Positions 1 through 7,171 of a stretch of DNA of 64,000 nt are shown here, piece after piece. Each line of letters begins with the position of its first letter. Positions within the stretch are counted from its first letter, which is position 1. The stretch is from Deltaproteobacteria bacterium RBG_13_43_22 (lineage in GTDB: Bacteria > Desulfobacterota > RBG-13-43-22). The DNA lies in contig MGQB01000039.1 in NCBI GenBank assembly GCA_001797675.1, forward strand, positions 1-64,000, written 5' to 3'. The position numbers and the translations under genes were made by a program. Below the pieces are notes generated by a model. The model made no database searches, was not told the origin of the DNA, and saw only the letters and a list, made by a program, of their open reading frames with translations.

Positions 1-41
1 TTCCTCCTCCTTAGGATTTTAGCATTTTTTGAGCGTCCTAA

Positions 42-425
42 CTAACACCTTTTTATCTCCGTTTCTGTCCAGATTTTACTGAAACATTATACAAAGAGAA
101 CCGTCCAACACGTGTTTTAAACCTTCCTTTCCTATTCTTCGACACTACATTTCATGAATATATGAGGCTCTCACTGAACTCTATTTATCAAGAAGTCGAT
201 TATTGGCTTGATAATATGCATACATGGGGATCTGCTGTTAGTCTGCTCTGGCATGATTCTCAATTTGGGGGCCTACATTACCCGGGAATGGAGGGAGTCT
301 ATTGGTATTTAGCGAAAAAAGCCGATTCAATGGGGGGATTACTTAGCAATCCTGGGACCATTTCGAGATTTTTTTTTGAAAGATGGGCTGATTCTTCAAC
401 ACGATTGTTTTGGGAAAATACCTAA
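42..425 (+). pseudogene. C-terminal remnant of a polysaccharide deacetylase-like (DUF7033-type) protein
   Basis: This frame is open from just after a stop at 39-41 to TAA at 423-425, with a first ATG only at 162. The translation contains NLPFLFFDTTFHEYMRLS followed by AVSLLWHDSQFGG and a VYWYLAKKADSMGG segment. These resemble the C-terminal part of DUF7033/polysaccharide deacetylase proteins, which usually read as P-L-x-x-M-D-x-T-L then a LLWHN motif. The match begins upstream of the only ATG and is cut by a stop, so I read it as a broken gene tail rather than an 87-residue protein. The rest may lie to the left of the window in another frame. Family assignment is from pattern memory. Confidence 0.5.
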
Positions 426-499
426 GACTCGCAAGGTTCCATTCTTCTTCCCTGAACAAAATGAAGATGATTTGTTAATATGGAAGTTTTTGTGGTAGA

Positions 500-527
500 C
501 AAAATAGTTATGATCATAACTATTTTG
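500..527. promoter_or_regulatory. Perfect 28-bp palindrome upstream of the radical SAM gene
   Basis: Each half is 14 bases (CAAAATAGTTATGA and its exact reverse complement) with no central spacer. It sits in an AT-rich 222-bp intergenic stretch, 120 bp upstream of the gene starting at 648. The lack of a loop makes a hairpin terminator less likely than a dimeric operator, but the function is unknown. Confidence 0.5.
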
Positions 528-647
528 CCCCATATTTTAATAGAAAAAATTAAAATGATCCATTATCTTTGCGAAACTCAATAATTTCTATTCGCGATAT
601 ATTTACGCTGAGCGTAATTCAAAGATAGAAGACCCCAAGAGGTATTA

Positions 648-2057
648 GTGAAAGTTATTTTAATAGATCCTGGTTTTGGCGGACAGATTTTTAGCACCTT
701 TGGTAAGTCCCACTGGTCCAGTGTAATCCATCATGGGCTTTGCTCTATTAGTGCTTATGGCAAAAGCAAGGGCTTTTCTGATATTGAATTAATCGATCTT
801 AGGATGCTGAAAGGATGGAACCATTTTAAGGAAGAACTGAAGAAAAAAAACCCTGATGTGGTGGGAATTACTATGAGGAGTTGTGACTTCAATGTCGTAA
901 TGAAATCGGTGGGAATAATCAAAGAAGTTAATAAGCAAATCGTAACGATAGTTGGTGGTGTCCATCCTACTGTTGCCCCTGATGAGGTTGCCGGTAACGA
1001 GAAAATTGACCATATTGTTATTGGAGAAGGTGAAATTAGCTTTCTTAAATTGCTTCAGGATTTAGAGGTTGGTCGCACCAATAACAGAATTATCATTGGT
1101 GAAAAGCCTGAACTTGATGATCTACCCTTTGACGACCGCGAGATTTACAACTATCGTGTCACTCTGAATCTGGTCAGCTATCCGGGTGTTATGAACCCCC
1201 CCATGGTAACAATGATTGGTCAACGGGGATGTCCTTTTAATTGTACGTTTTGCGCTCCACATGCCCAAACTATGTTTGGAAAGAAAATTCGTGTAAGAAG
1301 CCCAATTCACGTTATTGAGGAATTAAAAGAGCTTCGCAATAGGTACGATTTTAAAAGTATAAAATTTTATGATTATACGTTTACCATGAACTCCAAATGG
1401 GTTTTTGAGTTTTGTGAAATGTACCGCCAAGCCGGCTTTAAAGCTGACATAATGGCTCAAAGCCGGGCAGACTTAATATGCCGCGATGAACCTCTACTGA
1501 AAACCTTAAGGGAGACTGGGCTTAAATTAATGCTGGTTGGCTTTGAAAGTGGGAGCCAGAGGGTGCTGGACAGATTGCGAAAAGGCACGACCGTTGAGCA
1601 AAATCTGGAGGCATCACGCCTTCTGAAGAAATATGGGATAATGGTGGGCGGAAGCTTTATGTTAGGCAGCCCAGGGGAAACCAAAGAGGATGTGCGTGCC
1701 ACAGTGGACCTTGTTAAGGCGATGAGGCCACATTTTACCAGTGTGGCATATTTTACCCCCTGTCCAGGAAGTGCGCTCTACGAATATTGTAAAGAACATG
1801 ATTTGTCATTGCTCGAAAGTTACGATGATCTTGTGACCTATGCACCAGGAAAGCCAAAGATCAGAGGAATAGATTATGCCATACTTGATCAAGCAACAGA
1901 AGAAATCATGGGAACAAGGTTTGGAGGAAAGATTATTGGAAAGCTGATGAAGTTTATTTATATTCGGACAAAGAAGATGTTAAAAATAAGACATTTCCTG
2001 GTCTATTGTTATTCATGCTGGGTTGGAAGTTGGCTTTACAGAAGAATTCAGCATTAG
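648..2057 (+). CDS. B12-binding domain radical SAM protein
   Basis: This is a 469-residue protein of the cobalamin-binding radical SAM superfamily (BchE/P-methylase-like layout). Residues about 1-140 form a B12-binding-type Rossmann region with the GGVHPTVAP motif. The radical SAM cluster motif CPFNCTFC has cysteines at about 195, 199 and 202, and a GFESGS motif follows near 300. The start is GTG with an AAGAGG Shine-Dalgarno at 637-642. The last 52 bases overlap the next glycosyltransferase gene, so the two are translationally coupled and probably act on the same glycan or lipid. Such enzymes often methylate or rearrange unactivated carbons; the substrate here is unknown. Confidence 0.85.
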   Translation: MKVILIDPGFGGQIFSTFGKSHWSSVIHHGLCSISAYGKSKGFSDIELIDLRMLKGWNHFKEELKKKNPDVVGITMRSCDFNVVMKSVGIIKEVNKQIVTIVGGVHPTVAPDEVAGNEKIDHIVIGEGEISFLKLLQDLEVGRTNNRIIIGEKPELDDLPFDDREIYNYRVTLNLVSYPGVMNPPMVTMIGQRGCPFNCTFCAPHAQTMFGKKIRVRSPIHVIEELKELRNRYDFKSIKFYDYTFTMNSKWVFEFCEMYRQAGFKADIMAQSRADLICRDEPLLKTLRETGLKLMLVGFESGSQRVLDRLRKGTTVEQNLEASRLLKKYGIMVGGSFMLGSPGETKEDVRATVDLVKAMRPHFTSVAYFTPCPGSALYEYCKEHDLSLLESYDDLVTYAPGKPKIRGIDYAILDQATEEIMGTRFGGKIIGKLMKFIYIRTKKMLKIRHFLVYCYSCWVGSWLYRRIQH

Positions 2058-3094
2058 GCGTGACACCAGGGTTGCCATACGTTTCGATTGTTGTACCTAT
2101 GCGCAACGAGTCTACCTTTATATTAAAATGCTTAGAATCGTTAAAATTACAAGATTATCCTTATGATTGCTACGAAGTGATGATAGTTGATGGTTCTTCT
2201 ACTGATGGATCAAAGGAGCTATTAGAATCCTTTGATTTTGGCAAAATAAATTTACACCTTATGGAGAATCCTTTGAAAATTACACCGGTTGCTTTGAATA
2301 TAGGCGTTAAAGCAGCAAAAGGTGACGTCATTATTATACTTGGAGCACATACACAGGTAAGTTCGAATTTCATTAAAGAGAATATAGCTTCATTGCAAAG
2401 GACTGGCGCAGATTGTGTTGGTGGATTAATTCAGACAGTCGGCGATTCCTTTATTGGAAAGGCAATTGCCTTAGCTCTAAGTAATCCCTTTGGTATCGGA
2501 AATGCGAAGTTTCGATATTCAACACGTGAAGAATACGTTGACACGGTAGCCTTTCCTGCTTTTCGACGAGAAGTTTTTGATAAGATAGGATATTTTGATG
2601 AAAGTTTGGCAAGAAATCAGGATATTGAATTTAGTGGCCGACTTAGACGAAATGGCGGGAGAATCCTGTTATCCCCAAGCATTAAGGTCACATATTACAG
2701 CCCTTCATCATTGATGGGATTGATAAGGCAAAGCTTCGCAAATGGGTGGTGGAATATTTATACTTTTATAAAATCGCCTGGTTCGTTAATGGTGAGACAC
2801 TTCGTCCCTATGTTGTTTGTGACAGGGCTTATTTTTTCTGTTCTGATAACACCATTTAATGCAATGGGTTTACTATTTTTAATTTTAATCTTATTGCCTT
2901 ACTTAATGTTTAATTTACTAATGTCGATAAAAATATCGATAAATCATGGGTCCCTGTTTTTTTCGGTTATGCCATTTGTTTTTTTTAGCCTTCATGTAAG
3001 TTACGGAATTGGTTCAGTTGTTGGAATGGGTCGGTTATTTTTGTCTTATATATACAAGGCCCTTATCCAAGTTTTTATAAATTTTAAGAAATAG
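2015..3094 (+). CDS. Family 2 glycosyltransferase, membrane anchored (ExoA-like)
   Basis: The GT-A fold starts with VSIVVPMRNES and has the nucleotide-sugar binding motif VDGSSTDGS, an acceptor-side NQDIEF motif and an RQSFANGWWN stretch like the Q/RxxRW region of processive family 2 enzymes. The last third carries hydrophobic membrane segments (about residues 255-350). The organisation resembles ExoA-type enzymes of exopolysaccharide synthesis, in which sugar is added to a lipid carrier at the inner membrane. An in-frame TTG at 2006 is an alternative start; both lie inside the upstream gene and neither has a clear Shine-Dalgarno, which fits translational coupling. Donor and acceptor cannot be read from sequence. 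Confidence 0.85.
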   Translation: MLGWKLALQKNSALGVTPGLPYVSIVVPMRNESTFILKCLESLKLQDYPYDCYEVMIVDGSSTDGSKELLESFDFGKINLHLMENPLKITPVALNIGVKAAKGDVIIILGAHTQVSSNFIKENIASLQRTGADCVGGLIQTVGDSFIGKAIALALSNPFGIGNAKFRYSTREEYVDTVAFPAFRREVFDKIGYFDESLARNQDIEFSGRLRRNGGRILLSPSIKVTYYSPSSLMGLIRQSFANGWWNIYTFIKSPGSLMVRHFVPMLFVTGLIFSVLITPFNAMGLLFLILILLPYLMFNLLMSIKISINHGSLFFSVMPFVFFSLHVSYGIGSVVGMGRLFLSYIYKALIQVFINFKK

Positions 3095-3449
3095 TTTGAA
3101 GAGGTAAGAACAAGTTTTTCCTGGGTTTCAAAAGGTGAATTTAAGGTTCCGCTTAACAACTTGTTGGATTGCCATAGGTCAGAAGTGAGGAATAATGGGA
3201 AATTTTAGAGATAGAAGGGGATTTTGGGACCGTGAGACCTGGTTTATTTTGATCAATAGTTTTTTAGAAATATTTTATAGTCAGTCATTGCGAGGGTCAC
3301 CTTGTCCGATCCTGGTTTAGAGAGTCTCTGAGAGCTCTGATCGTGCTTAATTGGAACTAAGGGGACGACAGGGAGTTACAGAAGCTTTGCATGAAGGTCG
3401 ATATCATCGCCTTAAAGGTCTCGACGGTAATCTCCCTGTCTTCACAAGA
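3095..3449. other. Non-coding stretch holding the 3' flank of the IS110 element
   Basis: No credible reading frame is present. The right part (about 3280-3449) is probably the non-coding 3' end of the IS110 copy on the minus strand. It contains a long imperfect stem: 3367-3379 (GACAGGGAGTTAC) pairs with 3427-3440 (GTAATCTCCCTGTC) with one bulge, around a 47-base loop. I could not define the element's outer end or a target duplication. Confidence 0.4.
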
Positions 3450-4709
3450 CTAAGCTGCTAATCTCACATAATGTTGATGATCAAAATTTCCCAAATAGGT
3501 TGAATTATTTCGAACCAGGGCAAATATCGTTCTCAGAAGTTTCCGGCTGATGGCAACAACAGCCTTAACCTTGGGCATGCCTCTGTTGATCATTCTAAGG
3601 TAATTCCCATGCATGATTCCATTGGTCCTGATGGTGTTGATAGCGATAAAAAACAACATCTTACGAAGGGAGGAGCGTCCTCGCTTGGAGATATGGCGTT
3701 GTCCATTATATTTCCCGGAACTGATTTCATAAAGATCAAGGCCAGCCAATTTCGTAATTTCGGAGATTGTCTTAAACTGCCTAAAGTCTCCCACTTCGCC
3801 GATCAAACCGGCAGCGGTTACTTCTCCAACCCCTTTGATGGAAAGAATGCTCTGACTATAAGGAACCTGTTGCAAGTACTTGCTCATCTGTTCCTCCAGA
3901 TGGTCCATAAATTGAGATTCCCGTTCGATACAAGATACAAGATGCTTAATTTCCACAAGAAGACCTTGCTTCCCCTCGTGAATACCTATGGAGTTCCCGG
4001 CTGCTTCAAAAAGGGCCTTCACCTGGCCTTGCTTCAATCTACCCAAACTTATTTTCCTCAAAAGTGCCTGCAAACGCTCAAAACCAAGATTAACAATATC
4101 TTCTGGATAGGGATGATTTTTCAAGAGATACAGAGCGCTCTTGGAAGTTATCTTTTTAATTATCTGCGTGAGCTCCGGAAAAACAACATAAACAAGATGA
4201 TGCAACTGATTAACCGTTGCAGTGCGATTTTTACTCGCCCGTTGCCTTGCCTGGGTCAGTCTCCGCAGTTCGGCAGCCGGACCTTCCGGTACAACAACGG
4301 TCAGGGCGTGACCAAGAGAAATAACATCCGCAATGACCCTCGGATCTTTGCTATCCGTTTTATTAGGCGAATTGCCCGTCAGTTCTTTCAACCTTTTGGT
4401 ATGCATGGGGTTGACTTGAACCAATCTTACGGGCTTCTTTGCGAGAAAGTTCAGAAATGGTTCAGCGTATGGTCCAGTGGATTAAAATCCCACAACGATT
4501 TCCTCAAGATTCTTTTGCTGCTTAAATTGAAGAACTTTTGTCCAGAACTCATCATAACTCTTCTGAATGTTATAAAATGGAAAAGGTTTCATGTCCTGGC
4601 CATCCGGTCCTCTGAAATATGCATGATGAGTCGTTTTTCCCACATCGATGGCTACAATCATTGTTTTCTCATTGACGGTTTTCAGCTTTTTTGTTTTACT
4701 CTTTTCCAT
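3450..4709 (-). pseudogene. IS110-family transposase inactivated by one in-frame stop codon
   Basis: The N-terminal DEDD (RuvC-like) domain has AIDVGK, then KTDSKD carrying the two later acidic residues. The C-terminal domain has AGLDLYEISSGKYNGQ, whose serine belongs to the IS110 catalytic set. The start ATG at 4709 follows an AAAGGAGGAG ribosome site. A TAA at 4484-4482 interrupts the frame exactly where the family has the catalytic Glu of the E-(S/P)-T-G motif: the text reads GF-stop-STGPYAEPF and then continues in the same frame to 3450. A single G-to-T change from GAA explains it. Otherwise the protein is full length (419 codons), so the inactivation is recent. It separates the glycosyltransferase from the methyltransferase. 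Confidence 0.9.
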
Positions 4710-4826
4710 GGCTATACTCCTCCTTTGGCTCGGGTTATACCAGCTCGCTACTGGCCCAAGCCAAGGTAGTATAGCCATTTTACTGTTTGTGCAAGGCTTT
4801 ACTACAATATAGCACGCTTTGCACAA
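4708..4826 (-). promoter_or_regulatory. Structured 5' leader of the IS110 transposase; hairpin over Shine-Dalgarno and start codon
   Basis: On the minus strand an 11-base arm at 4778-4768 (ATGGCTATACT) is exactly complementary to 4718-4708, which includes the transposase ATG. Inside it, TTGGCT near 4766-4759 can pair with AGCCAAAGG just before the GGAGGAG ribosome site. A second stem, 4787-4794 with 4819-4826 (TTGTGCAA/TTGCACAA), lies further upstream. The structure could block translation from read-through transcripts. In IS110-group elements the non-coding leader is also where the bridge RNA is encoded, so this may be part of that RNA; that part is inference. Confidence 0.5.
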
Positions 4827-4925
4827 CCGTGCCAAGGTTGGAGGGAAAGAAGATTGAGAAGCCACAGAAAGTTTAATTGGAATTAGAAAAAACAGTCCAA
4901 AACTAAAATAACTAACTGAAATCAC

Positions 4926-4954
4926 TTGACAAAGATACGAAAAAAGGGTAAAAT
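4926..4954 (+). promoter_or_regulatory. Sigma-70-type promoter for the methyltransferase gene
   Basis: TTGACA (4926-4931) and TAAAAT (4949-4954) are separated by 17 bases, and the ATG at 4986 follows about 25 bases after the expected transcription start. It lies at the edge of the IS110 non-coding region, so the element may have supplied or preserved it. Confidence 0.65.
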
Positions 4955-4985
4955 TTCTCTACCGAAACCATTACAAGGGGGAGAA

Positions 4986-5777
4986 ATGGGATATAAGAGG
5001 TGGAAGAAAGGCTGCATGTCAAGTCAATTACTCGATATGAGAGACTGTGAATCCCAAGAATTCTCCCAAGTATACGGTGAGATAAGAAGAATCGCCTCTC
5101 GACTTCAACCGGTCTGGTTTAGACCATTTTTCAAGATCCCAGCGATTAGATTTAAATTAGAATACGATCATTGGTCCAGGAGATGGGAGTACCCTTGGGC
5201 TATCTTCAACGCGGATCTGCAACCAGGCATGTGTGTGCTCGATGCCGGCTCGGGGGGCAGTCCATTTCCACTCTATCTTGGAATGAGCGGATTTGAATGC
5301 TATGCCGCCGATCCAAGTTTGGACCTAGGCAAGCCCAAAAATAACCGACGGCGACGTTTTCTTTCCTTCCTGGGAATTGCTGCTGGGTGGAACCTCCTAC
5401 CGGGAGCAGGCAAGAGGAGGGAACGCTCACTGCCGGTTAGATACTGCCCTGAAAGCATCCAGGAGTTGAGTTTCCATGACGGTTTTTTTGATCGCGTTTT
5501 TTGTTTAAGTGTCATGGAACATATCCCTAAGTTAGAGTGGTCCCGCTGTATGAAGCAACTTGCAAGGATTGTGAGACCTGGAGGGCGCTTAGTGCTAACC
5601 CTTGACATGTCTAAACAAGATGCAAATGAACGTGCGTATGAACGTCTGATAGAGTCATGCCCTCTCGATCTGGTAGGCAACGTAGACTACCCTGTGCCAA
5701 TTCCGGATGAAGACAAGAAAATACGACATCCAGGCCACGGATACGAGACTATTGGACTTGTATGGCAGAAGAGATGA
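4986..5777 (+). CDS. Class I SAM-dependent methyltransferase
   Basis: The core is a Rossmann methyltransferase: motif I VLDAGSGGSPFPLYL, the acidic residue ending beta 2 in CYAADPS, FHDGFFDRVFCLSVMEHI for motifs II/III, and LARIVRPGGRLVLTLDM. This is the Methyltransf_11/12 type common in O-antigen and capsule clusters. I chose ATG 4986 because AAGGGGGAG precedes it at good spacing; an upstream in-frame TTG at 4926 is part of the -35 box of the likely promoter. The product is 263 residues. It stands alone between the IS110 copy and a degraded region. The substrate is unknown. Confidence 0.8.
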   Translation: MGYKRWKKGCMSSQLLDMRDCESQEFSQVYGEIRRIASRLQPVWFRPFFKIPAIRFKLEYDHWSRRWEYPWAIFNADLQPGMCVLDAGSGGSPFPLYLGMSGFECYAADPSLDLGKPKNNRRRRFLSFLGIAAGWNLLPGAGKRRERSLPVRYCPESIQELSFHDGFFDRVFCLSVMEHIPKLEWSRCMKQLARIVRPGGRLVLTLDMSKQDANERAYERLIESCPLDLVGNVDYPVPIPDEDKKIRHPGHGYETIGLVWQKR

Positions 5778-5942
5778 TGCGGAACTCGCGATATGGCTAA
5801 GGTTTGAGTAGTATTCGTGCCTATATTGACCCTCAGGGAAGTGATATGGCGAAAGACGACCTTTGATGTGCTTTTCTCTCAAAGCACTTTTCGGTAATTT
5901 TTGACTAACGTTAAAAATTTTAAGCAAAAAAATGCCTAAACC

Positions 5943-5967
5943 AATTGACTGAATTATTCAGTCAATT
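5943..5967. promoter_or_regulatory. Operator-like palindrome, copy 1 (TGACTGAAT-N-ATTCAGTCA)
   Basis: Twelve-base arms AATTGACTGAAT and ATTCAGTCAATT flank one central base and match perfectly. The form is like TetR-family operators. A near copy lies at 6148-6170, 205 bp downstream. Confidence 0.5.
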
Positions 5968-5969
5968 AT

Positions 5970-6125
5970 CTGGATTATCGGGAAGGCAATTTTCCGAAGG
6001 ACGAGAAAGCTTGTCAGGAGATCATTTCTTTGCTCTTGTATCCGGAACTTTCAGACCAATAAATTGAGAATGTTGCCGAAGCCGTCAAGCAATTTTTCAA
6101 CTCATCTCATCATTATGGGCAATAA
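5970..6125 (+). pseudogene. 3' fragment of a DegT/DnrJ/EryC1-type aminotransferase gene
   Basis: In one frame the text reads LDYREGNFPKDEKACQEII, then SLLLYPELSDQ, a TAA stop at 6060-6062, and then IENVAEAVKQFFNSSHHYGQ to a stop at 6123-6125. This matches the conserved C-terminus of sugar aminotransferases (EGDFP...EILSLPMYPELT-x-x-Q-I-x-x-V-x-x-A-I-x-x-F-F). Only about 50 codons remain, there is no start, and one stop interrupts them. It is a relic of a gene other than the intact aminotransferase at 7172. Confidence 0.75.
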
Positions 6126-6147
6126 AAAAAACAAACCTGATTAAATT

Positions 6148-6170
6148 CCTGACTAAATAATTCAGTCAGG
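6148..6170. promoter_or_regulatory. Operator-like palindrome, copy 2
   Basis: CCTGACTAAAT, one base, then ATTCAGTCAGG: 11-base arms with one mismatch and the same core as 5943-5967. It lies 28 bp before the winged-helix gene at 6198, a fitting place for autoregulation. The regulator that binds it is not shown by the sequence. Confidence 0.45.
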
Positions 6171-6197
6171 TAACCTTTCCCAACCATTTCTGTAATA

Positions 6198-6512
6198 GTG
6201 GTAATAGTGAATGAAAATCAAATAGAAACTGCTCTTATTAAACTGTTTGGCTCTACCTCAAGGGCCAGAATATTATTATTCCTTTTCCAGAACCCTCAAC
6301 AATCTTATTATCAACGGGAAATTATGTTCGAGGCTGGCCTTTCTCTTCAGGCGGCGCAGCGGGAACTGAAAAATCTCTGCGTATTAGGTATTATTCAAAA
6401 GCAAGAAACCAAAAGCCGAGTTTATTATCATATTAATCAAACCTCACCGTATTATGAGCCGCTAAAACAGATCAGCCAAGTTGTCGAAATGGACCATGAC
6501 TCTGGAAAGTAA
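6198..6512 (+). CDS. Small winged-helix DNA-binding protein
   Basis: About 101-104 residues. The LFGSTSRARILLFLFQNPQQ segment followed by YYQREI and LQAAQRELKNLCVLGIIQ is the winged-helix form seen beside or fused to minimal nucleotidyltransferases (ArsR/MNT-associated type). GTG at 6198 or 6207 could start it; neither has a good Shine-Dalgarno. Its 3' end overlaps the sugar transferase gene by 17 bases, so it is co-transcribed with polysaccharide synthesis and may regulate it. The palindromes upstream are candidate sites. Confidence 0.65.
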   Translation: MVIVNENQIETALIKLFGSTSRARILLFLFQNPQQSYYQREIMFEAGLSLQAAQRELKNLCVLGIIQKQETKSRVYYHINQTSPYYEPLKQISQVVEMDHDSGK

Positions 6513-7116
6513 TATTCAATCTCTTTCGTCTCGGATAATTAAACGTTGCTTTGACTTATTTTTCTCCACCCTTGGTTTATTTGCGACAGGATGGCTAATA
6601 CTATTAGCCTTTTTGGCAGCGTCTTGGGACACAAAAAGAAATGGGTTTTTTGTCCAAACGAGGGTGGGGAAGAACGGCAAGCCATTCAAAGTCATTAAGA
6701 TTCGAACTATGAAGGATTCACCGAAGTTTGGAACAACGGTGACAATCAATAACGATCCCCGGATCACTCGCTGGGGACGATTTTTTCGAAAAACAAAGAT
6801 AGATGAGTTGCCGCAGCTTATCAACATCTTTATCGGAGATATGAGCTTTGTCGGTCCCCGTCCCGATGTTCCCGGTTTTGCCGACCGTTTAACGGGGGAA
6901 GATCGAATTATTTTATCGGTTCGGCCGGGAATTACCGGCCCGGCTACCTTACGATTCCGAGATGAAGAAGAAATTTTGGCCAGACAGGTAAATCCGGAAA
7001 GATATAACAGAGAAGTCATCTTTTCTGAAAAAGTCAGACTTAACCGGGAATATGTGGAAAAGTATAGCTTTTGGAAAGATATAAAATATATCTGTCAAAC
7101 TATTTTTGGTAAATAA
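6496..7116 (+). CDS. Undecaprenyl-phosphate sugar phosphotransferase (bacterial sugar transferase family)
   Basis: This initiating enzyme moves a sugar-1-phosphate from a nucleotide sugar to undecaprenyl phosphate on the inner membrane. One membrane segment (LFFSTLGLFATGWLILLAFLA) precedes the catalytic domain with FKVIKIRTM, the DPRITRWGRFFRKTKIDELPQ stretch (Asp-Glu pair) and GDMSFVGPRP. At about 206 residues it is the short PglC-like form without the N-terminal multi-span domain. ATG 6496 is preferred; it overlaps the winged-helix gene. Together with the dehydratase at 8640 and the aminotransferase at 7172 it suggests a diamino- or amino-deoxy sugar as first residue, which is inference. 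Confidence 0.88.
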   Translation: MTLESNIQSLSSRIIKRCFDLFFSTLGLFATGWLILLAFLAASWDTKRNGFFVQTRVGKNGKPFKVIKIRTMKDSPKFGTTVTINNDPRITRWGRFFRKTKIDELPQLINIFIGDMSFVGPRPDVPGFADRLTGEDRIILSVRPGITGPATLRFRDEEEILARQVNPERYNREVIFSEKVRLNREYVEKYSFWKDIKYICQTIFGK

Positions 7117-7171
7117 ACATTTTTAGCCGGGGACTCATTAGGACAACTTCAGAAATTATTTTTCAAAAATA

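Noticed and set aside
3609-4769. 386-codon frame on the plus strand across the transposase
   Set aside because: It is the antisense shadow of the IS110 transposase; the minus strand has clear family motifs.
4926-4985. Longer start (TTG 4926) for the methyltransferase
   Set aside because: The TTG is part of a good -35 box and a strong ribosome site precedes ATG 4986.
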